DNA from: Bin55 sp028819195
GTDB taxonomy: Bacteria; Pseudomonadota; Gammaproteobacteria; Pseudomonadales; Azotimanducaceae
Assembly: GCA_028819195.1 (NCBI GenBank)
Contig: JAPPMF010000009.1
Coordinates: 124,001-188,000 of the forward strand
Direction: 5' to 3'
DNA: 64,000 nucleotides
Made by a program: the position numbers and the translations under genes
Part shown: positions 17,410 through 26,913 of the stretch, piece by piece
How the letters are laid out: each line of letters begins with the position of its first letter
Numbering within the stretch: position 1 is the first letter of the stretch
The notes under the pieces: model-generated
Database searches by the model: none
Seen by the model: only the letters and a program-made list of their open reading frames with translations
What the model was told of the DNA's origin: nothing

Positions 17410-18375
17410 TCAGTCATTTGTGATCGACGCACTTTGAGTCACGAGACTAAGGTAATTGTTGAAGCGGCGTTCTTCAAGAATTCCATCTTGTCGCGCTGCT
17501 TGGATTTGACAGTCAGGTTCATTTGTGTGTGAGCAATTGGAGAAATTACAACGCGCGATCAGGGACTCGATATCAGGAAAGGTCAGTTCAAGACTGACTT
17601 TCGAATTTGCTATAGCGAGTTCTCGCACACCAGGAATGTCAATGATCAATCCGCCATCTTGAAGTAAAAAAAGTCGTCGTGACGATGTCGTATGTCGACC
17701 TTTTTGATCGTGAGCCCGTGTTTGCGCCGTGCGTTGCACCTCGGCGCCGAGTAAGGTGTTGATTATCGTAGATTTACCGACACCAGACGCCCCCATAAAC
17801 AATCCGGTAACCCCTTCTTTTAGCAAACTTCGAAGGGGATCCAAATCCGCGCGCTCGCGACAGTCGACAACAAACAAGGAAGCACGATAAGCAAGGCGAA
17901 GAATACGTTTGACAAACGAATTGAAATTCGGGACGAGATCTCGTTTGGACAAAACAATATGGGGTAAAGTATTAGAAAGCTCAGCAAGCGCAAGGTATCG
18001 TTCAAGCTTGGATTCGTTGATATCTTCCGTGCACGAGATAACGATAAAGATCAAATTGACATTAGCGGCGATGGTTTGTGGTTCAGGTTGTTGTGGAACG
18101 TTACGTTTGATAGCATTCAGTCGTGGAAGTAGCTCTGTGAGATGTGGTTGATCTTTTGAAGCTAAGACCCAGTCGCCCACCGCGGGTCGCTGAGAATCTT
18201 CACTACTGAACCATCTCCCTCGGATGGGGAGTTCGTAATTGGAGTTTCCGTCATGAACTCGCAACTGGTGACGATGAATTGTTACAACTCGCGCGGGTTT
18301 GAGAGCTGCATTGGTTTGCCGAAGGCGTGCTTGGGGCTCGAATTGCTCAGACCAACCAAGATTTTTTAGAGACAT
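17410..18375 (-). CDS. rsgA: Ribosome biogenesis GTPase RsgA
   Basis: 321 residues. Circularly permuted GTPase order G4-G1-G3: LSKRDLV, GASGVGKSTII, DIPGVREL. An N-terminal OB-fold precedes it and a C-terminal zinc site CNFSNCSHTNEPDC follows. The G4 motif is SKRD in place of NKxD, a common RsgA variant. RsgA binds the 30S subunit late in assembly, releases RbfA and helps final maturation of the decoding centre. It diverges from aceE with 109 bp between, a gap that should contain both promoters. Confidence 0.95.
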   Translation of the reverse strand: MSLKNLGWSEQFEPQARLRQTNAALKPARVVTIHRHQLRVHDGNSNYELPIRGRWFSSEDSQRPAVGDWVLASKDQPHLTELLPRLNAIKRNVPQQPEPQTIAANVNLIFIVISCTEDINESKLERYLALAELSNTLPHIVLSKRDLVPNFNSFVKRILRLAYRASLFVVDCRERADLDPLRSLLKEGVTGLFMGASGVGKSTIINTLLGAEVQRTAQTRAHDQKGRHTTSSRRLFLLQDGGLIIDIPGVRELAIANSKVSLELTFPDIESLIARCNFSNCSHTNEPDCQIQAARQDGILEERRFNNYLSLVTQSASITND

Positions 18376-18484
18376 CTGGTACTGCTATTGGCAGATTTCT
18401 CCATCGTTTTGACTTAATCCTAGTACATATTACGTTAGAGGCATAAAATTGAGTGACTGCTAAACACGCGAAACTACAAACCCG

Positions 18485-21097
18485 ATGTCTGACCGCCAAG
18501 ATTCTTGGAATATAGAAAAACATGAATGGCATGCCGCCCTAGCCAACGTGATTCAAGAACGAGGGGAAGATGAAGCGCGACAACTACTAATTGATTTACT
18601 GCAATCCATCGACTATATTGAAAGTTCAGATATTTTTAATACCCCTTATTTGAACACTATACACCGGCAAGAAGAAATTCCGTATCCAGGTAATTTAGAC
18701 CTAGAACAAAAAATCGAAAATATTTTGCGTTGGAACGCGGCTGCGATGGTCTTACGTGCTGCTGACAGTGGAACTGGCGTAGGCGGTCATATTGGTACGT
18801 ATTTTTCTACTTCAACGTTATTGGAAGTCGGCTTTAACCACTTCTTTGATCGCAATCGGGGAGACCAAGTTCATGTTCAGGCTCATGCTTCTCCAGGCGT
18901 ATATGCACGAGCTTTTTTAGAAGGTCGATTAACACAAAAAAACCTGGAAAATTTCAGACGGGAAGGTGAGCAGGGTGGTGGTTTGCCCTCCTATCCTCAC
19001 CCTCGGCGCTTACCTGAATTTTGGACGATGCCAACGGCGAGTATGGGGCTATCCACCCCACTCGGCATCCACCAAGCTCGAATGATCAAATATTTGGAAA
19101 ACCGCGGATTGATTGAGAAAAGTGACGCCAAGATTTGGTTGTTCGTCGGTGACGGTGAAACCGACGAACCGGAAGTTATCGGTTCTTTAAGTGTCGCAGC
19201 ACGCGAACAACTCGATAACTTAATCATGGTGGTGAACTGTAATTTACAGCGATTAGACGGTCCAGTCAGGGGAAATGGCAAAATCATTCAAGAACTTGAA
19301 CGGGCCTACCTTGGGGCTGGTTGGCACGTCATCAAATTGGTTTGGAGTAGCGACTGGGATGTCTTCTTCGAGCGCGATCGCTCACAAACATTAGTTAGTC
19401 GGCTGAGCGAAATTGTCGATGGAGACTACCAGTTGTATAACGCATCAAGTGGTAGCGTGATTCGTGAGCACTTGCTGGGAAACAATGAACCAATTATTGA
19501 CTTGTTTCGTGATTGTACGGACGACGACATCAAGTCTTTACGCGCAGGAGGTCATGATCCCATCAAGATCTATAACGCCTTTGCTAGGGCGATGTCAGTA
19601 CATGGGCAACCGTGCGTTATCTTGGCGAAAACTGTTAAAGGCGACGGAATGGGATCGAAATCTGTTGGTAAGAACACGATCCATCAGAAAAAACAACTGA
19701 CCAAGACGGAACGGATGGAACTTGCTCACTCACTGGATATTCCATTGCCTGAAGCGTCAATAGCACAGGCTGAGTTTTATCAACCGTCGGAAGACAGTCC
19801 CGAAATGGAATACTTTCAAAGTCACCTGCGAAAGGCAGGTGGTGGTCTACCAGTACGTTCAGTTCAGTGCAAAGCATTGGATGCCCCTGCGAAAGACGCG
19901 TTCAAAGATCTGCTCGCTGGTTCTGGCGATCGAGAAATCTCGACCACTATGTCTTTGGTACGACTGCTCCAGCGGCTATTACGGGATAAAACTTTTGGTA
20001 AATACATCGTACCCATCGTACCGGATGAAGCTCGGACTTTCGGTATGGATGGGTTGATCGCGCAAACGGGGATCTACTCCCCGCTTGGCCAACAATATAC
20101 GCCAGTTGATGCCGATACCATTGCCCCATATCGGGAATCTACAGAAGGGCAAATTCTGCAGGAAGGCATTTGTGAAGCTGGAGCGATGTCAGCATTTGCA
20201 GCAGCTGGCACTGCCAATGCCATGCACGGTGTTCCGTTGGTACCGTTCTACTTCTTTTACTCTATGTTTGGATTTCAACGAGTTGGCGATTTAATTTGGG
20301 CTTGTGGCGACATGATGTGTAAGGGTTTTCTCATTGGCGCCACCTCAGGTCGAACTACCTTGAATGGAGAAGGTGTGCAACACCAAGATGGACATTCACA
20401 CGTTCTCGCCTCTACGGTACCCAATCTGCGGAGTTATGATCCGGCATTCGCTTATGAGATCGCGGTGATCGTACGCGAAGGATGGAAACAAATGTTTAAG
20501 TACCACGACGACATGTTCTATTACTTGACTGTGACTAATCAGAACTATCGGATGCCAGCGATGCCTGAAAACGTTGAATTGGGAATAATGAAAGGCATGT
20601 ATCCATTGGACTACCACCAAAATGCAACGATAAATCTGTTTGGTAGCGGTGCGATCATGACCGAAATCCTGTCGGCCGCGAACACCTTACGAGAGTTGGG
20701 GTATTCGGTAAGTGTGTGGAGTGTCACAAGTTACGTCGAGCTGCAAAGAAATGCGTTGGATACAGTCGCAGAGGATAGAGAGTACAACACGCAGGGTAAA
20801 GACACGCCATACGTCACTCAGTTGCTTGGCGAAGAGTCCGGAATATTTGTCGCCGCGAGTGACTATCAAAAATCTCTACCGCTCATGATTGCACCATGGG
20901 TACCTGGTGAATACAGTGTATTAGGTACCGACGGGTATGGCTTTTCAGATTCACGGGAAGCGTTACGTAGTAGTTTTGCCGTGTCAGCAGATTGGATTTG
21001 TTATACTGCCTTACACACGCTCAACTGTCGCACACAAAAAGTACCATTCGAGGACATAAACCGGTTCTTCGACGCGTTGAACCTTGCATGCGACTAA
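18485..21097 (+). CDS. aceE: Pyruvate dehydrogenase E1 component, homodimeric type
   Basis: 870 residues, close to the 887 of E. coli AceE. Recognisable stretches are GVGGHIGTYFSTSTLLEVGFNH, the thiamine diphosphate motif GDGETDEPE...NCNLQRLDGPV, DEARTFGMDGL and GEGVQHQDGHSH. It decarboxylates pyruvate and loads the acetyl group on the lipoyl domain of E2. aceF and lpd are not next to it; the flanking genes are rsgA and a transporter on the other strand. E2 must be encoded elsewhere, which breaks the usual aceEF operon. Confidence 0.96.
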   Translation: MSDRQDSWNIEKHEWHAALANVIQERGEDEARQLLIDLLQSIDYIESSDIFNTPYLNTIHRQEEIPYPGNLDLEQKIENILRWNAAAMVLRAADSGTGVGGHIGTYFSTSTLLEVGFNHFFDRNRGDQVHVQAHASPGVYARAFLEGRLTQKNLENFRREGEQGGGLPSYPHPRRLPEFWTMPTASMGLSTPLGIHQARMIKYLENRGLIEKSDAKIWLFVGDGETDEPEVIGSLSVAAREQLDNLIMVVNCNLQRLDGPVRGNGKIIQELERAYLGAGWHVIKLVWSSDWDVFFERDRSQTLVSRLSEIVDGDYQLYNASSGSVIREHLLGNNEPIIDLFRDCTDDDIKSLRAGGHDPIKIYNAFARAMSVHGQPCVILAKTVKGDGMGSKSVGKNTIHQKKQLTKTERMELAHSLDIPLPEASIAQAEFYQPSEDSPEMEYFQSHLRKAGGGLPVRSVQCKALDAPAKDAFKDLLAGSGDREISTTMSLVRLLQRLLRDKTFGKYIVPIVPDEARTFGMDGLIAQTGIYSPLGQQYTPVDADTIAPYRESTEGQILQEGICEAGAMSAFAAAGTANAMHGVPLVPFYFFYSMFGFQRVGDLIWACGDMMCKGFLIGATSGRTTLNGEGVQHQDGHSHVLASTVPNLRSYDPAFAYEIAVIVREGWKQMFKYHDDMFYYLTVTNQNYRMPAMPENVELGIMKGMYPLDYHQNATINLFGSGAIMTEILSAANTLRELGYSVSVWSVTSYVELQRNALDTVAEDREYNTQGKDTPYVTQLLGEESGIFVAASDYQKSLPLMIAPWVPGEYSVLGTDGYGFSDSREALRSSFAVSADWICYTALHTLNCRTQKVPFEDINRFFDALNLACD

Positions 21098-21207
21098 AGT
21101 AAAACTACCGTTATTTGCGCATAACAGAGCACGCAACGCGTGTGTAATGAGGTGAGATGTCTCTCTTACCTCTGAGCCATCACTTTAAATCGGCTTGGAG
21201 AGTTTTC

Positions 21208-22539
21208 TCAGGCCGAACGAATTTTTTCCAGCTCTTCGCCCTCAGATCGCGCGACTAGTGCGGCGATCGTTAAATCACCGGTCACGTTCGTTGAAGTACG
21301 ACACATGTCAAGAATACGATCGATAGCAAGAATGAGAACATACCATTCAACAGGTAGGCCAAGATAACTCAAAATAAGGACAATCGCCACCATACTTGCA
21401 CCCGGGATACCTGCTACACCAATTGAAGTCAATAGTGCGAGAATAACGACCGTAATCTGATCACCGATACTGATAGGATCGCCGCCGGAAGCGAAGTAGA
21501 TTTGGGCAATAAAAATGACGACTACACATTCGAATAGAGCTGTACCGTCCATATTAACCGTTGCGCCGAGAGGTAAGACGAAACTACTCACATTCTTAGA
21601 AAGTCCCGCGTTTTCGGCACTTTGAATCGTGACGGGTAGAGTTGCTGACGACGAGGCTGTGGAAAACGCCATCAATTGAGCCCGTACGACTTTAGAGTAG
21701 TAGGCAAACGGATTGATGCCAGCCGCAAAACGTAGCAGTAGTGGTAACCACACGAAAAAGTGTATTGCCAATCCTAGCAAGACCGTCAGTGCAAACATCA
21801 TGAGTAATGAAAGTAGGCTGGGAGCGCCTAGTTTTGTGACGGCACCAGCCACCAGCGCGAAGACGCCGATGGGTGCAAAACGGATGATCCATAGAGTAAT
21901 CAAGATCATGACTTCGTACACACCCGTCCAGAATGAATCCATCGTTTGGCGAATTTCGCCGGTTAACCTAGTGGTAAAAAATCCAACGATGACTCCCACA
22001 AATATGATTGCCAATAAGGCTGAGTTATCAGTCAATGCCACAAAAATATTCGGTGGCACTGCACGCGTTATGATGTCAAACAGACTCCCCAATCCACTTG
22101 TATCACTGATTTCTCGCGTTCTCTCTAATTTTTGGACAAGCTCGTCATCTTCGACACCTTCAATAAACGCAACGACTTCGGAGGCTACTTGTTCATCAAC
22201 ATTACCAGGCTGAAGGACATTCACGAGAACCAACCCAGTACCGATGGCGATGAAACCAGTAAGAACATAAAAACCTATCGTTTTAGCACCGATTCGACCA
22301 AAAGAATTCTGTCCAGCCATACTTGCCACTCCAACGACGACCGCGGATAGAACAAGGGGGATTACTATCATTTTCAAGGCACTCATGAACAACCCACCAA
22401 AGAATTGGAAGATGCTGAGCCAAAACGTCTGGCCTTCGGTTGTTCCCGCGAGATTTAGTAAGGTACCCACGCCGAAGGCTAGTACTAAAGCAATGAGTAT
22501 GTGCCAAACTAAGTTCTTGGCATCGAAAAAGTTAGACAT
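21208..22539 (-). CDS. Dicarboxylate/amino acid:cation symporter (DAACS family)
   Basis: 443 residues, with eight hydrophobic segments plus re-entrant loops. Family signatures are AFSTASSSATLPVTI (serine-rich hairpin 1), NMDGTALFE (TM7 ion site), IGVAGIPGASM (hairpin 2) and DRILDMCRTSTNVTGD (TM8, with the Asp and Arg that contact the substrate carboxylates). It takes up glutamate, aspartate or C4-dicarboxylates with Na+ or H+. The Arg in DMCRTSTN favours acidic amino acids or dicarboxylates over neutral ones. A purine-rich ribosome binding site (AGAGGGGGA) precedes the ATG. Exact substrate cannot be fixed. Confidence 0.93.
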   Translation of the reverse strand: MSNFFDAKNLVWHILIALVLAFGVGTLLNLAGTTEGQTFWLSIFQFFGGLFMSALKMIVIPLVLSAVVVGVASMAGQNSFGRIGAKTIGFYVLTGFIAIGTGLVLVNVLQPGNVDEQVASEVVAFIEGVEDDELVQKLERTREISDTSGLGSLFDIITRAVPPNIFVALTDNSALLAIIFVGVIVGFFTTRLTGEIRQTMDSFWTGVYEVMILITLWIIRFAPIGVFALVAGAVTKLGAPSLLSLLMMFALTVLLGLAIHFFVWLPLLLRFAAGINPFAYYSKVVRAQLMAFSTASSSATLPVTIQSAENAGLSKNVSSFVLPLGATVNMDGTALFECVVVIFIAQIYFASGGDPISIGDQITVVILALLTSIGVAGIPGASMVAIVLILSYLGLPVEWYVLILAIDRILDMCRTSTNVTGDLTIAALVARSEGEELEKIRSA

Positions 22540-22651
22540 GAAATTCCCCCTCTGATTTCAAAATAGGCTCAGGTACTATAGCGTACCTCAATTAAGCCTA
22601 AATAATTGTATGTACATATTCGATTTTGTGCACGTTCAGACATATTGAACA

Positions 22652-23362
22652 CTAGTTTCGTTTGACAATCGCGTTACGGTATAGTTGAATACAGATACGC
22701 ATCAGTAGAGGAAAAGTACCTAACGCAAGCATGGCTAGTACAACCGACGGCGACCAAATATCTCCAAGCGATTTGATAGAACCCAATTCTTGCCCGGCAT
22801 TCACACAAACGAGAGCTCCAGGAAGGACGCCTATCTGAGTAACCCAGTAGTAAGTCCGTAATCGCAGAGGAGTGAGTGCAGCTACAAGATTCAAAATAAA
22901 GTAGGGCATAAAGGGCGCCAAACGTAAAGCAAAAAGATAAAACACCCCCTCTTTCTCTACGCCGCGATTGATAACGTCTATCTGTTTAGCAAATCGTCGC
23001 TGAATGAAATCTCTGAACAGAAAACGCGCGATCGAAAAAGCGATCGTCGCACCAATAGTACTCGCTAGTGCGACCAACAGAAACCCGGACCCTAATCCAC
23101 AAATCGCCCCAACGAAGAGTGTCAGCGCAGTTGCACTAGGGATCGATAACCCTGTAAGCAAAACATACAGAACAAAAAGTCCAACCCATGAAATCAAGGT
23201 GTTTTCTTGGTAGAACGTCGCCACAGCTTCACGCTGTTGCTGTAGGAAATCTATTGAAATGTATTCATGGAGTCGAAAGTGGATAACGACGAATGTTAAG
23301 ACGGCTGCTACCAGCAAGAAAAGGACTCTCGCCAGATCTGCTCGATGGGTGAAATTAGCCAT
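22652..23362 (-). CDS. TVP38/TMEM64 family membrane protein
   Basis: About 236 residues with five to six hydrophobic segments. The SNARE-associated/DedA-superfamily core is visible as a glycine-rich segment (FVGAICGLGSGFLLV) followed by ATIAFSIARFLFRDFIQ and the LRLAPFMPYFILNLVAAL segment. I chose ATG 23362; a TTG at 23365 is adjacent. The leader lies directly against the terminator of the upstream TonB-receptor gene, so its own promoter must be very close or it relies on read-through. TVP38 proteins are lipid-scramblase-like or small-molecule exporters by superfamily; the substrate is unknown. Confidence 0.85.
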   Translation of the reverse strand: MANFTHRADLARVLFLLVAAVLTFVVIHFRLHEYISIDFLQQQREAVATFYQENTLISWVGLFVLYVLLTGLSIPSATALTLFVGAICGLGSGFLLVALASTIGATIAFSIARFLFRDFIQRRFAKQIDVINRGVEKEGVFYLFALRLAPFMPYFILNLVAALTPLRLRTYYWVTQIGVLPGALVCVNAGQELGSIKSLGDIWSPSVVLAMLALGTFPLLMRICIQLYRNAIVKRN

Positions 23363-23363
23363 C

Positions 23364-23400
23364 AAAAAAATACCACCTCAACAACCGGTCGAGGTGGTAT
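23364..23400 (-). terminator. Rho-independent terminator of the TonB-dependent receptor gene
   Basis: On the minus strand a perfect 10 bp stem (ATACCACCTC with GAGGTGGTAT, 23370-23379 and 23391-23400) with an 11 nt loop is followed by a run of seven T. It lies 24 bp after the receptor stop codon and ends at the start of the TVP38 gene. Confidence 0.9.
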
Positions 23401-23424
23401 CAATTTTATTTTCGATTAAATAAG

Positions 23425-26400
23425 TTACATTGAATAACGTAATGTAAGCCCGGCGACTTGTGGTTCAGTCATAAAGTAATTTCTGAAAAATCCCGATGTG
23501 TCTGAAGTTAGATACATTCCAGTGACGTTATCATTGTCTTGGACATTACGTACCCAGCCGCTAAGCATGAGTCTTCCATCAGAACTTGTGTAGGTTGCGC
23601 TTAAATTGATTTGACTCCAAGCATCGATTTCATCCCCCGGCGTATTGAATTCACGACTAAACGATTCACTTTGCCAGTATAGGCTGCCACGTAAAGAAAC
23701 GTCCCCGTCAAAAAAACCAGTACTAATAGGGAAGTTGTAGGTTGCACCAATGTTCAAGGTGTGTTCGGGTGAGTGCGGTAAAGAATTTCCGTCAAGTTCG
23801 GTTAGGACACCTTCACTGGTCTCAACCCCAATCGTGTTTAAGAACAATCTCGAAAAGTAGGCTGGCACCGAAACTCCAAATTCATTTGCGGGATATGACA
23901 GGGAATAAGGAGTTGTACGATTTCGGATATCAATCGTCGCTCCCGCGGCTAATGCTGCATCGATAACCTGTTGAGTTAATTGTGCTTTACGCGCGACAAA
24001 ATTAACCCCGGTAGTGGTCCCCGGATCGATGTTTTTGAGCAATACCCAGTCACTATTTCCGGCAGTTCGGTTGAGAGGATCAAGTGATGCTGTACCATCG
24101 ACAGCCGTGTTAAGGAAACTGTATCCGTAGTCGAAGACAACTTGCGGCATCCCATCGAGTTGAAACGTTCCTTCAGCTTCTAATCCCCAAGCGTTGGCAT
24201 CAATGTTTTCGTTGATAGACGCATTATTCTTGATGCGAGTCACTTGTAAACCGGAATACTGATACGCGAAGAACGCGCCGTTAAACACTACCCTTCTATC
24301 CATCAGCAGACTCTTCGTACCTAATTCGAATGACGTAACTTCTTCACGATCAAAGGTAAAAGTACTTACATTTTGAAAGGCAACAGGAATGGCAGCATTC
24401 AAACCACCAGGTTTATAACCAGTGGACAATGTACCGTAAACAAAAATGTCATCGTTGAGCTGATGATCTAAGGTGATTCGACCTGTAAGTGCGGTCCACT
24501 CTCCGTCGTCGGGACTACCGGTAACTCCTCTAGCCTCACTGAAGTCAGCAATTATCGGGATCTTCTTGATTAGAGCAACCCTTTCAGCACTATACGCGGG
24601 CGTCAGCATGGCTGCCTCAATTTCGGCGCGGGTTGCACCGTGGTATGCTGCAAGTCCGATCTCGGGGGCGCCGACTGCAAATGGTCCGAGTAACAAGTTC
24701 ATCGCCCGTGTCCAAAATACTCCTGTAACGGCGTTAATGTTTGTTAAATGGTTGGCATCAAGTAATCCTGCTGCAATAGCGCCCTGTATGGCGGTTTGCA
24801 ACGGTACAAGTTCTACCGGTACGCCTAATACACTAGCTACATAGGCTCTGATTGCCGGATACACGGATGCATGAAGGAGTGGAACTTGATTGGTCGCGTC
24901 AAATAATATACTAGTATCGGAAATCCATTTTTGATCTTCGTTGTAGCGAAGGCCGAACGTTAACTCCGTCCTATCGTCGATTTGGTAGTATGCTTCACCG
25001 AACACTGCTACCCCGTCATTCGTTCGTCCAAACCCTCCATTAGGAGTACTGGAGTTACCGAAAAAACTTGGATAAAGTGGTGGAGTATTTAGCAGTGGGG
25101 CACCTGTAACCGCAATTGCATCAAATACGTTGGAAAAAATGTAATAGTTGGTTCCTCGTTCAGTACCAAAGATAGATGAGCCTAACATATACGAAATTTG
25201 CTCGTCAATGATTGCATGAACCCGTCCTTCGATTACCCAATAATTTCCATTACCATCGGACTGGTCGTACATGAGAAGACGATTGGTGTCTAAATCGGTG
25301 TTAATGCATCCCCCTAGCACGCCAGCGGTACCTGCGAAAAAGTTACATCCACCTGACGCGAAATCCTCACCAGTATTACCGGAGGTTCGAGACACCGGCC
25401 AGTAACCTTGCGGATTGTAAGGAGTCGGCGGCATAACCGGACCGACATCCATCAAGTAATCTTGGAGTGAAACGCCGGAACGTTCAGTGAAAGCACTCAA
25501 GACTTCAAACTTAAAGTCGTTCCAATCAAAGTCAATTCCCATAGCTAGAAAGGTTTCATCTTCTTGAAACACCGGGTCGAAATCTGTGTGTACTGATCTT
25601 AGATCAAGTTGTGGTCGTGGTACGTCATATTGGACAGTACCAGTCACACCGCTAGTACCTGGATACCATACCCCTAGACCAGCCCCAAAAATTCCAGGGA
25701 TAGTCGATCCTAAATGGGGTGAATCAAAGCCAAAACCATTCGCTTTACAACCATTGGTAGGTAAATCACCTCGTTCACAGATTTGATTGGTGATTCGCGC
25801 GCGATTACTGTCTTCACTGAGTTGACTAAATAAAAACCATGCATTCGCATTGGCATTGATATTGACTGATACCGTGACACGAAGAGCCCATTGGTTTCGA
25901 CCATCATAATCGCTTGCAACATCAAGCAAATCTGACTCAGCAGCAAGATTTTCGGTGAATCCATCGCGTTTTAACGACATAAAGGCTAGACGTGCGGCGA
26001 CGTTACTCGTTAGTGGCACGTTTAGCATCCCGGCGAAACGGGTGTGAGCAAATGTTCCCAGTTCAGTCTTAAGGTAACCGTCGATATCAGAGAAACTTGG
26101 TTTGCCCGTAACGATATTAATCGACCCTCCGGTTGCATTTCGACCAAACAGAGTTCCTTGGGGACCACGCAAGACCTCTACACGCTCAATATCGAAAAAT
26201 TCCTGGATATTCATGTTCGAACGTAGCGGGATTTCATTGAGATGAGCGGCGACGCCGGCTTCGGCAGCACTACCAGTAATTAAACTTCCAATACCCCTTA
26301 TGCTGAAGCTGAATCCGCCAAAATTTTGTGATGTGAATGACAAGTTTGGTACAGACATCTGTAGGTCTGAAGGTGTGATTACCTGCTGCAGTTCTAGGGC

Positions 26401-26598
26401 AATCTCATCCAAGGCAGTAACGCTAATCGGTACATCTTGAATATTTTCCTCGACTCGTTGTGCTGTTACGATCATTTCTTCCATCGCACTCGATGATTCG
26501 GAACTTTCTGATTCTTCTTGCGCCCAGATCATTCCGGTCCCTAAGCATAGGCAAATTAAGAACAGAAATCCATGTTTTAGAAAACTTATTCGAAGCAT
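23425..26598 (-). CDS. TonB-dependent outer-membrane receptor
   Basis: About 1057 residues. The ATG at 26598 is preferred: GAGG precedes it by a normal distance and the protein then starts with a clean signal peptide (MLRISFLKHG...GTGMIWAQ). After it come a TonB-box-like MEEMIVTAQ, the plug domain (DVPISVTAL, GIGSLITGS, VEVLRGPQGTLFGRNATGGSINIVT) and a beta-barrel rich in aromatic/glycine strands, ending LTLRYSM. The plug style is that of the broad Proteobacterial iron-complex/vitamin receptor group common in marine and sphingomonad-like genomes. The ligand cannot be inferred: no transporter or catabolic genes are linked. A strong terminator follows, so it is monocistronic. Confidence 0.92.
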   Translation of the reverse strand: MLRISFLKHGFLFLICLCLGTGMIWAQEESESSESSSAMEEMIVTAQRVEENIQDVPISVTALDEIALELQQVITPSDLQMSVPNLSFTSQNFGGFSFSIRGIGSLITGSAAEAGVAAHLNEIPLRSNMNIQEFFDIERVEVLRGPQGTLFGRNATGGSINIVTGKPSFSDIDGYLKTELGTFAHTRFAGMLNVPLTSNVAARLAFMSLKRDGFTENLAAESDLLDVASDYDGRNQWALRVTVSVNINANANAWFLFSQLSEDSNRARITNQICERGDLPTNGCKANGFGFDSPHLGSTIPGIFGAGLGVWYPGTSGVTGTVQYDVPRPQLDLRSVHTDFDPVFQEDETFLAMGIDFDWNDFKFEVLSAFTERSGVSLQDYLMDVGPVMPPTPYNPQGYWPVSRTSGNTGEDFASGGCNFFAGTAGVLGGCINTDLDTNRLLMYDQSDGNGNYWVIEGRVHAIIDEQISYMLGSSIFGTERGTNYYIFSNVFDAIAVTGAPLLNTPPLYPSFFGNSSTPNGGFGRTNDGVAVFGEAYYQIDDRTELTFGLRYNEDQKWISDTSILFDATNQVPLLHASVYPAIRAYVASVLGVPVELVPLQTAIQGAIAAGLLDANHLTNINAVTGVFWTRAMNLLLGPFAVGAPEIGLAAYHGATRAEIEAAMLTPAYSAERVALIKKIPIIADFSEARGVTGSPDDGEWTALTGRITLDHQLNDDIFVYGTLSTGYKPGGLNAAIPVAFQNVSTFTFDREEVTSFELGTKSLLMDRRVVFNGAFFAYQYSGLQVTRIKNNASINENIDANAWGLEAEGTFQLDGMPQVVFDYGYSFLNTAVDGTASLDPLNRTAGNSDWVLLKNIDPGTTTGVNFVARKAQLTQQVIDAALAAGATIDIRNRTTPYSLSYPANEFGVSVPAYFSRLFLNTIGVETSEGVLTELDGNSLPHSPEHTLNIGATYNFPISTGFFDGDVSLRGSLYWQSESFSREFNTPGDEIDAWSQINLSATYTSSDGRLMLSGWVRNVQDNDNVTGMYLTSDTSGFFRNYFMTEPQVAGLTLRYSM

Positions 26599-26913
26599 AT
26601 TTTTCCTCACAATATTCATAGAAATAGTTTTGGTTATAACAACATCCATATGATAGTTTAACACGCTATCAGGCGTTCAGCGGCTACTGTGACGAAATTC
26701 ACGAGCTGCCAAATATTACGACTGTCGTGACTAAATCGAGTTTACTAAAAATACAAGAAAACACGAACTCCAGCACGATGAAGTCATCATAATGATTACG
26801 ATTATATTGTAAGTGAATGCCTGATGTGGCAATTTTGTCAAGTTTATTTAGCGTACCAGTTGGTTGTTTGGAACGGAGTGCGTTAACGGTACAAGTGAAT
26901 TGAGGAGATTCAT
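26599..26913. other. Divergent intergenic region (TonB receptor / M3 peptidase)
   Basis: About 315 bp with no supportable gene. It should carry the promoters for both flanking genes. I see an AT-rich centre but no convincing operator repeat. A GAGGAG Shine-Dalgarno lies just ahead of the peptidase ATG at 26914. Confidence 0.4.
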
